A stretch of DNA of 5,630 nt. Origin: Chloroflexota bacterium. Lineage in GTDB: Bacteria; Chloroflexota; Anaerolineae; UBA1429. Under the pieces are notes generated by a model. It was not told the DNA's origin. It saw nothing but the letters and a program-made list of their open reading frames with translations, and ran no database searches. The DNA is taken from contig JAAZBY010000568.1 of NCBI GenBank assembly GCA_012513595.1, positions 1 to 5,630 on the forward strand. The letters run 5' to 3'. Position numbers and translations under genes: made by a program. The number at the start of each line of letters is the position of its first letter. Position 1 is the stretch's first letter. Below are positions 1 to 5,415 of this stretch, in pieces.

Positions 1-1156
1 GGCTGAGCTCCCCGAGGACGCGCATCAACACCCAGAACAGGACGAGTTGCAGGCCCAACAGGATGAGCATGGCCCCCGCCGTGAGGTAAAGCCACAGCCG
101 CTCGATGGCCCAACCGCGCAGGGCCAGGCCCAGGCTCGCCGCGCTGACGCCGATCCCCGCCAGCGCCGCGATCGTCCCGATCCACCAGAAATGGCGATCC
201 AGCGGCTCGCGAAACAGCGGGTGGCCGAACAGCCCCTGCCGCACCGGTCGCCGGTGAAAGAGCGACACGAGGACGTTGAACGTCGTCCCCAGGCCCAGCA
301 GGTCGACGCCGGCGACGCCCAGGACCACCGCCACAAACACCGTCGCGACGCCGGTTGGCCCCAGATGGCGAACCCCACCCAGCCGGACGAGTACCAGCGC
401 CACGGCGATGGCCCCCGCCACCAGGCAGGCCAGTAGGCCCAGGCCCGCCAGCAGCCTGGCCGGGTTGTAGGCCAGTGAGGTCCACAGGATCGTTCTCAGG
501 AAGCGGGTGCCGTCACGCACCACATGTAGCTTGGAGCGCCCCTCGCGCTCTTCGTAGGGGATGGGCAGCTCGACGGTGCGCAGCCCCTCATAGACCGCCC
601 GGGTGCTCATCACGGGCGTAAAGTTGAGGCCATCGGGCAGCGGGCATAGGCTGGCGAACACGTCCTTGCGGAACACGCGCATCCCGCTGGCCGGGTCCAG
701 CACGCGGTGGTTCCCCAAGAGCGACACCAGGCTCGACCAGAGCAGGTTGCCCACGCGCCGCACGAAGGGCATTTCGCTCTTGCTGCCACTGCGGCGCGAT
801 CCAACGACCATGTCGGCGCCCCGGAGGACCTCACTGCACAGCGCGGGGAACTCCTCGGGGGGGTAGGTGCCGTCGGCGTCCAGGAACCCCACCAGCTCGC
901 CCGACGCCGCGCAGAAACCGGTCTTGAGCGCCGCGCCATAGCCGCGGTTGTGGGCATGCTGGATCAGGCGCACCCCAGGGAATTGCGACACGATCTGGGC
1001 CGTGGCGTCCTGCGAGCCATCGTCGACGACGATCAGCTCCGTGGTGTCTACGCCGACCTGTACGAGCGCCGGCGCTGCCGCCAGAACCCGCTGGATGATC
1101 GCCGCGATGCTGGCCTCTTCGTTCAACGCGGGAACCACCACCGAAAGCGTGGTCAC
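1..1156 (-). CDS. Membrane-anchored family 2 glycosyltransferase (DPM/DPG-synthase-like), 3' end outside window
   Basis: The open frame begins at a GTG (1156) and stays open for 385 codons to the left edge, so the C-terminus is missing. The GT-A catalytic domain comes first: the start LSVVVPALNEE (residues 4-14), nucleotide-binding VVDDGS (43-48), NRGYGAALKTGF (70-81), the metal-binding DAD in FLDADGTYPPEE (91-102), and PIPYEEREGRSKL (198-210), typical of the dolichyl/polyprenyl-phosphate sugar synthase branch of GT2. About four hydrophobic segments follow (near 234-258, 268-292, 322-345, 354-380), which should anchor it in the inner membrane. From the family, it moves a sugar from a nucleotide sugar to a polyprenyl phosphate or nascent glycan; donor and acceptor are not readable. 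GGAGG at 1165-1169, 8 nt before the GTG, supports the start. It lies 85 bp after the acyltransferase gene in the same direction, so it is probably co-transcribed. Confidence 0.93.
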   Translation of the reverse strand, partial: MTTLSVVVPALNEEASIAAIIQRVLAAAPALVQVGVDTTELIVVDDGSQDATAQIVSQFPGVRLIQHAHNRGYGAALKTGFCAASGELVGFLDADGTYPPEEFPALCSEVLRGADMVVGSRRSGSKSEMPFVRRVGNLLWSSLVSLLGNHRVLDPASGMRVFRKDVFASLCPLPDGLNFTPVMSTRAVYEGLRTVELPIPYEEREGRSKLHVVRDGTRFLRTILWTSLAYNPARLLAGLGLLACLVAGAIAVALVLVRLGGVRHLGPTGVATVFVAVVLGVAGVDLLGLGTTFNVLVSLFHRRPVRQGLFGHPLFREPLDRHFWWIGTIAALAGIGVSAASLGLALRGWAIERLWLYLTAGAMLILLGLQLVLFWVLMRVLGELS

Positions 1157-1164
1157 GGCTGCTC

Positions 1165-1169
1165 CCTCC
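1165..1169 (-). promoter_or_regulatory. Ribosome binding site of the family 2 glycosyltransferase
   Basis: The minus strand reads GGAGG followed by 8 nt and then GTG. This fixes the start at 1156, where the protein opens directly with the conserved GT2 first strand LSVVVPALNEE. Confidence 0.75.
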
Positions 1170-1178
1170 TGCCAACTC

Positions 1179-1196
1179 ACCGGCGCCTCGGCCGGT
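1179..1196 (-). other. Small hairpin in the acyltransferase-glycosyltransferase gap
   Basis: The minus strand reads ACCGGC, six loop bases, GCCGGT, a perfect 6-bp stem ending 9 bases before the ribosome binding site of the glycosyltransferase gene. It has no following U-run, so it does not look like an intrinsic terminator. It may stabilise or process the transcript, or be chance in GC-rich DNA. Confidence 0.3.
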
Positions 1197-1241
1197 CACT
1201 GCGCACTGCCATCTGCCCGTTCCAGCATTCCCTAGCGCCGC

Positions 1242-2054
1242 TTACAGGAAGACCGGGCGACCAGGCCGGTGCTCGGCGCCCGTGATCGGGTAGAGAACGC
1301 GCGCCGGCACCCCACCGACCACCGTATGTGCCGGCACGTCCTCGGTGACAACGGCCCCCGCCGCGATCACCGCCCCCTGGCCAACGCACACGCCGTCGGT
1401 AATCACCGCGCCAGAGCCCACCCAGACGTCGTCCTCGATCACGATCCCCTCGGCCGTGATCCCCTGCTCCACAAAGGGACGCGTCGGGTCGCTGAAGACG
1501 TGGTTGACGGCCACAATCTGCACCAGCGGAGAGGTGTAGACGCGGTCGCCAACGGTCACGCCACCCTGCCCGCGGATCACGTTGTACTCACCGATGAGGC
1601 TGTCGCGCCCGATGCGGATGCCGGCCTGCGGAATCCCGCGAAAGTTGTAAACGTGGAGCACCGCGCCGTGCATGACCAGGGTCCCCGCCCCTACTGTCAC
1701 GCCGCCCGGGCAGGCATGGATGTACACGCCCTGGTCGAGGTAGGAGCGCTCCCCCAGACGGATGTGGTTGGCGAAGCGCAACCGCACCCCGGCCTCGATG
1801 GCCGCCCAGCCCGACATGCTCAGGATAAGGCGATAGAGAACGGCCCGTATGGCGATCCCCACCACCGTCGGCACCCAGCCGGCCAGGGCCTGCACGGCCT
1901 CTTCGAGCGCGTAGCGGGGCAGACTGCTCGCCTGGCGGCGCAGGTACAGGCCGAGGCCACCGCTGATCGCCGCGCTGGGCGTGCTGGGCGCCCGGCGAAC
2001 GTGGTGCATCGCGGGCACGTCGATTGGGGGCGTATGCTGCTCTGAAGGGGGCAC
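1242..2054 (-). CDS. Left-handed beta-helix (hexapeptide repeat) acyltransferase, WbbJ/COG0110-like
   Basis: I chose the GTG start at 2054 (270 aa, TAA stop at 1242) because AAAGGA lies 6 nt upstream. An in-frame ATG at 2099 would add 15 residues (285 aa) but has only a GGGGG stretch before it. After a variable N-terminus there is a helical, partly hydrophobic segment (about residues 62-78, [15 protein letters not shown]). From about residue 88 hexapeptide-repeat coils follow, such as [42 protein letters not shown] and [15 protein letters not shown]. The His in AVNHVF (about residue 185) fits the catalytic base of O-acetyl/acyltransferases of this fold, and the [10 protein letters not shown] end is typical of acetyl-CoA enzymes. 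The likely role is O- or N-acylation of a sugar of the polymer or its precursor in the cytoplasm; the substrate is unknown. It follows the sugar transferase by 98 bp (53 bp with the longer start). Confidence 0.92.
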   Translation of the reverse strand: MPPSEQHTPPIDVPAMHHVRRAPSTPSAAISGGLGLYLRRQASSLPRYALEEAVQALAGWVPTVVGIAIRAVLYRLILSMSGWAAIEAGVRLRFANHIRLGERSYLDQGVYIHACPGGVTVGAGTLVMHGAVLHVYNFRGIPQAGIRIGRDSLIGEYNVIRGQGGVTVGDRVYTSPLVQIVAVNHVFSDPTRPFVEQGITAEGIVIEDDVWVGSGAVITDGVCVGQGAVIAAGAVVTEDVPAHTVVGGVPARVLYPITGAEHRPGRPVFL

Positions 2055-2060
2055 AGCGCG

Positions 2061-2066
2061 TCCTTT
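2061..2066 (-). promoter_or_regulatory. Ribosome binding site deciding the acyltransferase start
   Basis: The minus strand reads AAAGGA, 6 nt, then GTG at 2054-2052, a good match to the anti-Shine-Dalgarno. The upstream ATG at 2099 lacks comparable spacing and sequence. If translation starts at 2099 instead, this motif lies inside the coding region. Confidence 0.5.
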
Positions 2067-2152
2067 CGCGAATCCTCGTGGCTTGGCCTCACCGCGCATC
2101 GCCAGGCCCCCGGGGCACCACGCGCCCGCGCCCCTGGTACTGCGGGTTCTGG

Positions 2153-3628
2153 CTACACACCCCTCAGGGTAGCCAGCACCCGCAAAGTGTGGAGGGCGAT
2201 CAGTGCGTCGAGGACCGGGCCACGGTGTTTGACGTAGTACAGGTCGTACTGCAGTTTGGCCAGCGCGTCTTCTACGCTGTTGCCATAGTGGTAAAAGACC
2301 TGCGCCCAGCCGGTAAGCCCCGGCTTGACCGAGTGCCGGATGGCATAGTAGGGCAGCAGCGTCCCGAGCTGCTCGACGAACTCTGGCCTCTCTGGGCGAG
2401 GACCGATGAGCGTCATGCTGCCAAGGAGAACGTTTACAAACTGCGGGAGCTCATCAATGCGCGTCTTGCGCAGGACCTTGCCCAGCCGGGTCACGCGGGG
2501 GTCATCGAGGGACGCCCAGGTCGCCCCGTTCGGTTCGGCATGCGGGATCATTGAGCGGAACTTGATGATGCGGAAGGTCTGCCCTCCGCGCCCCACGCGC
2601 GTCTGCAGGTAAAAGAGCGGCCCGGGGCCATCGATGGCCATGGCGACCCAGACCAGCGGCGTCAGGAGAGCGACGGCCAGGAGCCCCACCAGGGCCACGA
2701 CGATATCGATCAGCCGGCGAATCGCCAGCCACACGCGCATGGGCACCTGATCCTGGTTGCCCACCAGGGCAAAGAGGTCCTGCCCGAGGTGCTTGACGGG
2801 CACCGCGCCGGTCACCGTCTCAAAATAGGCCGACATGGGCACGATCGAGACGCCCTGCTCCCAGCAGCGTACCAGGGCCCCGATCAGGTCTGGGCTCATG
2901 CTATGGGGGTTCGTTACGGCGACCACTACTTCGTCCACATCGTACTGCTCGGTAAGGGTCAGCAGTCGGTCGCTATCGGCCAGTACGCGCCGCCCGAGCA
3001 CGCTCTGCCCGAGCAGATCCGGGTCATCATCCACGAACCCCACGAGTTCGATGCCTGTCGCCCCGTAGGCAGCATCGACGGCGCCAGCGAAGGCCCGGCC
3101 GGAGGTCCCCGCCCCCACGACGATCACGCGCCGCGTGAACGAACGCTGCGAGATGGCCAGCCCATAGATGGCTCGCCAGGCCCCCACGCCCCCCATAGCC
3201 AGCAGCGCGAACAGAAACCATGAAAGGCGGGAGTAGGTCAGTGGCGCCGAGATACCAGGAATCAGCAGATAGACCAGCGCAACGACGAGGGCGCACGCTG
3301 CGGTGTGGATGACGCTGTTGACCGTCGAGGCAGCCCGCGGCAGGCTGTAGCAGTCCGCCGTGATGGCTGCCGGGATCCACAAGGCCCACAGGAGAAGCCA
3401 CCAGCGCAGTTCCACGATCAGCAGGGCGCGCCAGTCCGGGTAGACACTGCTGACCCACGGAATCCGCTGCCAGAGGGCCACGCCGAGGGCTACGCTGATC
3501 ATCAGCAGGTCACCCAGCATCAGCAGGATGCGGCGCTCCGAGATACGCAGGCTCCCCAGGCGAGTTCTGGGAGGCGATAGAGGGAGTTCCAGGGGAGGGG
3601 ACGGCCGTGTCGCACTAGCTTGGGACAT
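2153..3628 (-). CDS. Polyprenyl glycosylphosphotransferase (WbaP/WcaJ-type undecaprenyl-phosphate sugar-1-phosphate transferase)
   Basis: 491 aa from ATG 3628, TAG stop at 2153. It would start glycan repeat-unit synthesis by moving a sugar-1-phosphate from a nucleotide sugar to undecaprenyl phosphate at the inner membrane. Order of parts: four hydrophobic helices (about residues 34-52, 67-91, 106-124, 136-154); a Rossmann-like domain starting at [13 protein letters not shown] (168-180); a membrane helix or re-entrant hairpin (about 316-341) leading into the bacterial sugar transferase domain. That domain shows KFRSM (356-360), [10 protein letters not shown] (387-396) with the Asp-Glu pair at 392-393 matching the catalytic dyad of this family, GPRPERPEF (409-417), PGLTGWAQV (436-444) and YDLYYVKH (461-468). 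Length is normal for the four-helix family. A GTG at 3664 would add 12 residues, but GGAGG at 3636-3640 sits 7 nt before ATG 3628. The sugar (glucose, galactose or other) cannot be told from sequence. It is the first biosynthetic gene after the NusG paralogue. Confidence 0.96.
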   Translation of the reverse strand: MSQASATRPSPPLELPLSPPRTRLGSLRISERRILLMLGDLLMISVALGVALWQRIPWVSSVYPDWRALLIVELRWWLLLWALWIPAAITADCYSLPRAASTVNSVIHTAACALVVALVYLLIPGISAPLTYSRLSWFLFALLAMGGVGAWRAIYGLAISQRSFTRRVIVVGAGTSGRAFAGAVDAAYGATGIELVGFVDDDPDLLGQSVLGRRVLADSDRLLTLTEQYDVDEVVVAVTNPHSMSPDLIGALVRCWEQGVSIVPMSAYFETVTGAVPVKHLGQDLFALVGNQDQVPMRVWLAIRRLIDIVVALVGLLAVALLTPLVWVAMAIDGPGPLFYLQTRVGRGGQTFRIIKFRSMIPHAEPNGATWASLDDPRVTRLGKVLRKTRIDELPQFVNVLLGSMTLIGPRPERPEFVEQLGTLLPYYAIRHSVKPGLTGWAQVFYHYGNSVEDALAKLQYDLYYVKHRGPVLDALIALHTLRVLATLRGV

Positions 3629-3635
3629 CGGGATC

Positions 3636-3640
3636 CCTCC
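3636..3640 (-). promoter_or_regulatory. Ribosome binding site deciding the sugar transferase start
   Basis: GGAGG on the minus strand, 7 nt before ATG 3628. It lies inside the reading frame of the longer GTG (3664) form, which has no such site, so the shorter start is preferred. Confidence 0.75.
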
Positions 3641-3672
3641 AGTAAACGCGATGGCGGTCGACACAGGATCAT

Positions 3673-3685
3673 CTCAGGGCCTGAG
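3673..3685 (-). other. Short perfect hairpin CTCAG-GCC-CTGAG before the sugar transferase gene
   Basis: A 13-base odd palindrome, giving a 5-bp stem with a 3-nt loop. A further ATC/GAT pairing outside a 2x2 internal loop could extend it. It lies directly downstream of the 10-bp hairpin at 3691-3714 and about 30 nt before the ribosome binding site. Confidence 0.35.
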
Positions 3686-3690
3686 TCGAT

Positions 3691-3714
3691 GGAAGACGGC
3701 CAGAGCCATCTTCC
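3691..3714 (-). other. 10-bp stem-loop in the 5' region of the sugar transferase gene
   Basis: In minus-strand RNA, GGAAGAUGGC pairs with GCCGUCUUCC around a UCUG tetraloop: ten consecutive pairs, one of them U.G. In plus-strand RNA the wobble would be an A-C mismatch. No U-run follows, so it is not a classical intrinsic terminator. It could be a pause, processing or translational-control element in the leader of the first biosynthetic gene. Confidence 0.5.
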
Positions 3715-3866
3715 CCTTCCAGAGAACGCTGCGGACCACGGCTGGGCCTGACGGTATCGTTGGAGGGGTCATGCATAAAGGTGCTGGACCGGCTGCCGCG
3801 AGGTGCCGCCTGCCCCAGTTCGGGCATGCGCCAGACGGGCAGGCCCTGGTCCGCGGCAGGCTCCGC

Positions 3867-3897
3867 CCCTGCGCGCCTCGTGGCGAAGCGCACAGGG
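3867..3897 (-). repeat. Inverted repeat, 14-bp stem with CCA triloop
   Basis: Minus-strand RNA CCCUGUGCGCUUCG pairs over its whole length with CGAGGCGCGCAGGG across a 3-nt loop, including two U.G pairs. On the plus strand these two become A-C mismatches. It is the tightest hairpin in the window. What follows is G-rich, not U-rich. Confidence 0.65.
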
Positions 3898-3913
3898 TGG
3901 CCGGACCTCATCC

Positions 3914-3954
3914 CGCCCGCCGAGTGGTGGCCGTGCCTACTCACTCAGCAGACG
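3914..3954 (-). repeat. Inverted repeat, 13-bp stem with structured apical loop
   Basis: Minus-strand RNA CGUCUGCUGAGUG (3954-3942) pairs continuously with CACUCGGCGGGCG (3926-3914), with three U.G pairs. The 15-nt apical part can itself form GU/AC and GGC/GCC pairs around an ACG loop. Its 5' base directly follows the 3' arm of the preceding hairpin. Confidence 0.6.
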
Positions 3955-3998
3955 CCTGCGAGCCCGCTCTGCGGCGAGCGCTCTCACAGTGGCGCAGG
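3955..3998 (-). repeat. Bulged stem-loop adjoining the 13-bp hairpin
   Basis: CCTGC (3998-3994) pairs with GCAGG (3959-3955). Stacked on it, GAG (3983-3981) pairs with CTC (3962-3960) and CGCTC (3980-3976) with GAGCG (3969-3965), around a GCCGCA loop. A 10-nt bulge, GCCACTGTGA, and a 2-nt bulge interrupt the stem. Confidence 0.4.
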
Positions 3999-4001
3999 GG
4001 C

Positions 4002-4029
4002 AACGGACGGTCATTTCCGCAACCCCGTT
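4002..4029 (-). repeat. Stem-loop at the 5' end of the structured intercistronic region
   Basis: AACGG (4029-4025) pairs with CCGTT (4006-4002), and GCGG (4020-4017) with CCGT (4010-4007), separated by a 4-nt GGTT bulge and closed by an AAATGA loop. One pair is a G.U. It is the weakest of the four hairpins here. Confidence 0.35.
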
Positions 4030-4109
4030 AGGCAGACGACATCCCCTGCAAACCATGCGGACACCACCCACACGCGCCTTGCGTGGGGCTGTAGCTCAGG
4101 CTCGGTCTC

Positions 4110-4643
4110 TCACTGGGAAGAGACGGCGATCGGCTGCGAGCCCCAGGACGCGTGGAGACCGCCGATAGGCTCCAGGTCTCGAACGTCAACGTCACAGCGC
4201 GTCAGACGTCCCAGCAGTTCGATGAGGATGCGGGCGCGTGCCCCGCCAGACAGCGGTCGATCAAAGACGGCGCTGAGCTGGGCCAACGGATGGTCCCCGG
4301 TGATGCGCACGGGCTGCCCGTGAAGAAAGGGCGCGGCGCCCCGTGACTGCATCTCTGCGGCTCGGCGCCTGACGTAGGACACGACCGCATCCGGCACGAT
4401 AGCGTACTCACCGCCGAACCTCACAAAACTGGTGAGCCCCGGAAGCCAATTGACAACGGCGGGAGACATCTGGTCCGCGTCGAGGCGGGCAAAGAGGTAA
4501 CGGGGGAAAAGAGCGTGCGGGGCTTGCTGCCGTCCATGAGGCGGGAACATTGGCAGAAAGGCCTCGACTCCACGCTGGGTCAACTGGTCGTGGAGAAGCC
4601 TTTCCTTGCGGGGCTTGCTGTAGAGAACATACCACTCGCCCAT
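4110..4643 (-). CDS. Specialised NusG paralogue (RfaH/UpxY/LoaP-like transcription antitermination factor)
   Basis: 177 aa from ATG 4643, TGA stop at 4110. The N-terminal NGN domain (about residues 2-95) opens with the family signature GEWYVLYSKPRKE, then has LFPRYLFARL (45-54) and VRFGGEYAIVPDAVV (74-88). This domain binds the beta' clamp helices of RNA polymerase. A linker leads to a KOW-like domain (about 108-161; HGQPVRITG...IELLGRLTRCDVDVRDLEPI), where the usual GPF turn reads GDHPL. The full length with KOW and the genetic context argue for an operon-specific paralogue rather than housekeeping NusG, which normally sits beside secE and rplK. Such paralogues head polysaccharide or natural-product operons and let polymerase read through them. 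A GTG at 4667 would add 8 residues; I prefer ATG 4643 because the conserved domain starts there and GGAGG lies upstream, although its 11-nt spacing is long. Confidence 0.92.
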   Translation of the reverse strand: MGEWYVLYSKPRKERLLHDQLTQRGVEAFLPMFPPHGRQQAPHALFPRYLFARLDADQMSPAVVNWLPGLTSFVRFGGEYAIVPDAVVSYVRRRAAEMQSRGAAPFLHGQPVRITGDHPLAQLSAVFDRPLSGGARARILIELLGRLTRCDVDVRDLEPIGGLHASWGSQPIAVSSQ

Positions 4644-4654
4644 ATCGGCTGAAT

Positions 4655-4659
4655 CCTCC
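4655..4659 (-). promoter_or_regulatory. Ribosome binding site of the NusG paralogue, long spacing
   Basis: GGAGG on the minus strand, 11 nt before ATG 4643. The spacing is longer than usual and the site abuts a GGTCGG repeat that can pair upstream, so its accessibility may be controlled. The alternative GTG at 4667 lies upstream of this motif and so cannot use it. Confidence 0.55.
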
Positions 4660-4775
4660 GACCTCACCGACCGCAGACGTCGGGTGGTGCTCCAGATCCC
4701 CGAGTCGAGAAGGGTTCAGACAAGATGGGCCATGAAGCAGTATATGGACCGACGCGAGACCTTGCGGGGTCGGTG
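4658..4775 (-). promoter_or_regulatory. Leader with competing complementary repeats before the NusG paralogue
   Basis: In minus-strand RNA, CCGACC (4773-4768) is complementary to two copies of GGTCGG, at 4672-4667 and 4663-4658, the second running into the Shine-Dalgarno. A local hairpin, ACCGAC (4775-4770) with GTCGGT (4753-4748), competes for the same bases. CCGAC/GTCGG can also form a hairpin across GTCTGCG just before the gene. The arrangement would permit alternative folds that hide or free the ribosome binding site. Regulation is inference; the repeats are visible. Confidence 0.3.
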
Positions 4776-4839
4776 CCGTACTCGCCGTAGCCGCGATAGC
4801 TCTGGGTGCGTGCCGGCGCCTCCCCGTGTCTGTAAAGCC

Positions 4840-4868
4840 ATCTTATCGGCACGCAAAGCGAGTGTCTA
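4840..4868 (-). promoter_or_regulatory. Candidate sigma-70-type promoter of the polysaccharide operon
   Basis: On the minus strand TAGACA (4868-4863, 5 of 6 to TTGACA) is followed after exactly 17 bp by TAAGAT (4845-4840, 4 of 6 to TATAAT). Transcription would start near 4833 and give a leader of about 190 nt before ATG 4643. No better pair was seen closer to the gene. It rests on consensus matching alone. Confidence 0.4.
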
Positions 4869-5304
4869 GGCTTTCTGTGAGTTCTCTAACCGACGCCCTT
4901 TGTGTAAACCTGGCTGTAACCATCGGGCGGCCACGGGCTGCCGACAGCACGACGCCATGGCAGAGAAACCCAGATGCGGAGGTTACCGCGGGGCCAGGCA
5001 GGCCGCGCAGGTTAAGCGCTATAATGCGCGTCGCGCCGGCTGGCCCAGCGCCCGTGTGAGGCCTCACCAGGAAAACACTGCCCAGAGAAGCGCGGGGGCG
5101 CCCATCCAGGCTGAACGCCGCAAAGTTTCCGTGGAGGCCGTGTCGTAGAGAGGCAAAGATACTGCGCCGAGGAGACCGGGAGAGGTTTGGTGCGCTGCCA
5201 AAGGCGTTTGCAGCAAGAACAGCAGACCGACAATCAGCCCTTAGGCCGGCGCCAGCACCGCCGCTTGTTGGGCGCGGTCCAGAGGCCGCAGGAATGCACC
5301 AATA
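4869..5304. other. Intergenic region without a convincing gene
   Basis: These 436 bp separate the tRNA-Lys from the operon promoter. Open frames exist on both strands but lack recognisable domains and good ribosome binding sites; the longest minus frame runs through the tRNA and into the promoter, and the plus frames have no family features. I see a perfect 12-bp palindrome (5056-5067), an isolated plus-strand TATAAT at 5020-5025 flanked by GCGC on both sides without a matching -35 box, and no clear U-run terminator after the tRNA. Confidence 0.6.
5056..5067. repeat. Perfect 12-bp palindrome GTGAGGCCTCAC
   Basis: Two 6-base arms with no spacer. It could be a dimeric regulator site or chance. 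It lies about 190 bp upstream of the candidate operon promoter, which is far for a classical operator. Confidence 0.3.
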
Positions 5305-5377
5305 TGAGCCGTGCGCGACTCGAACGCGCGACAACCTGCTTAAAAGGCAGGGGCTCTGCCGACTGAGCTAACGGCTC
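5305..5377 (-). tRNA. tRNA-Lys (anticodon UUU)
   Basis: A full 73-nt cloverleaf including the discriminator A. The acceptor arms GAGCCGT and ACGGCTC pair in all seven positions. The D arm is GCTC, AGTCGGCA, GAGC. The anticodon stem CCTGC/GCAGG encloses CTTTTAA, so bases 34-36 are TTT (plus strand 5342-5344). A 5-nt variable loop follows, then a T arm GCGCG/CGCGC around TTCGAGT. CCA is not encoded and must be added after transcription. The gene lies 57 bp beyond asnS in the same direction but has its own upstream promoter. Its 3' end faces the polysaccharide operon. Confidence 0.97.
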
Positions 5378-5386
5378 GACGCCTCG

Positions 5387-5415
5387 ATTATAGCACCCGC
5401 GGCGGGCGGCACCAA
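5387..5415 (-). promoter_or_regulatory. Promoter of tRNA-Lys with extended -10
   Basis: On the minus strand TTGGTG (5415-5410) and TATAAT (5392-5387) are separated by exactly 17 bp, and the -10 is preceded by TGC, giving the extended -10 form TGnTATAAT. The mature tRNA 5' end is 9 nt after the -10, so transcription would start at or within a few bases of it. It lies between the asnS stop codon and the tRNA. Confidence 0.7.

Larger units (their letters stand above)
3867..4029 (-). ncRNA. Candidate structured intercistronic RNA: four consecutive hairpins between the NusG paralogue and the sugar transferase
   Basis: The 481-bp gap 3629-4109 has no convincing gene, but in the sense of transcription it holds four hairpins in a row: 4029-4002, 3998-3955, 3954-3914 and 3897-3867. 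The second and third abut and could stack coaxially. Two stems reach 13-14 bp and use U.G pairs available only on this strand. Weaker stems continue downstream (CCAG/CTGG at 3849-3831; TGCCC/GGGCA at 3826-3811). The position after an antiterminator gene and before the long operon suggests a cis-acting role such as attenuation, an antitermination target or transcript processing. That role is inference; I recognise no known RNA family. No covariance or folding-energy calculation was possible. Confidence 0.4.

Noticed and set aside
2102..2137. GC-rich inverted repeat (GGGGC/GCCCC with outer CCAGG/CCTGG) between the sugar transferase and acyltransferase genes
   Set aside because: The stem is only 5 bp without shifting bulges, the loop is 13 nt and no U-run follows. 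With the longer acyltransferase start it would sit just before the ATG. Chance is likely in this composition.
3669..3944. 91-codon minus-strand frame in the intercistronic gap
   Set aside because: GTG start without a ribosome binding site, composition rich in Arg, Gly, Ser and Pro as in shadow frames of GC-rich DNA, no recognisable domain, and it runs through the strong hairpins.
3984..4020. Cobalamin-riboswitch-like wording (a CGG...CCG step followed by CCCC...GCCACTGTGA) in the minus sense
   Set aside because: The required partners are missing: no B12 box (GCCAGGAGACCTGCC-like) and no GGGAAGGC follow, and the downstream genes have no link to cobalamin. The similar bases fall in a bulge of a different hairpin.
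4027..4033. GTTAGGC, resembling the R' core of an integron attC site
   Set aside because: No matching RYYYAAC partner at a suitable distance, no imperfect attC-type fold joining the two, and no gene cassette or integrase in the window.
3760..4323. Long plus-strand frame opposite the gap and the NusG paralogue
   Set aside because: It overlaps a clearly recognisable minus-strand gene, and its protein has no domain or convincing start.
4764..4810. Possible ops element (RfaH recruitment site) near CGCCGTAGC in the leader
   Set aside because: The resemblance is on the plus strand, opposite to transcription, and does not match GGCGGTAG.
5046..5242. Minus-strand stretch that would translate as a hydrophobic signal-peptide-like start (LIVGLLFLLQTPLAAHQ)
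   Set aside because: A stop codon lies immediately upstream with no ATG, GTG or TTG before the hydrophobic part, and there is no ribosome binding site, so it is not supportable as a gene.
4843..5334. 163-codon minus-strand frame between the operon and the tRNA
   Set aside because: It begins inside the tRNA-Lys gene and ends inside the candidate promoter, has no ribosome binding site and resembles no family. A vague likeness of its last residues to transposase N-termini is too weak to support an insertion-sequence remnant.
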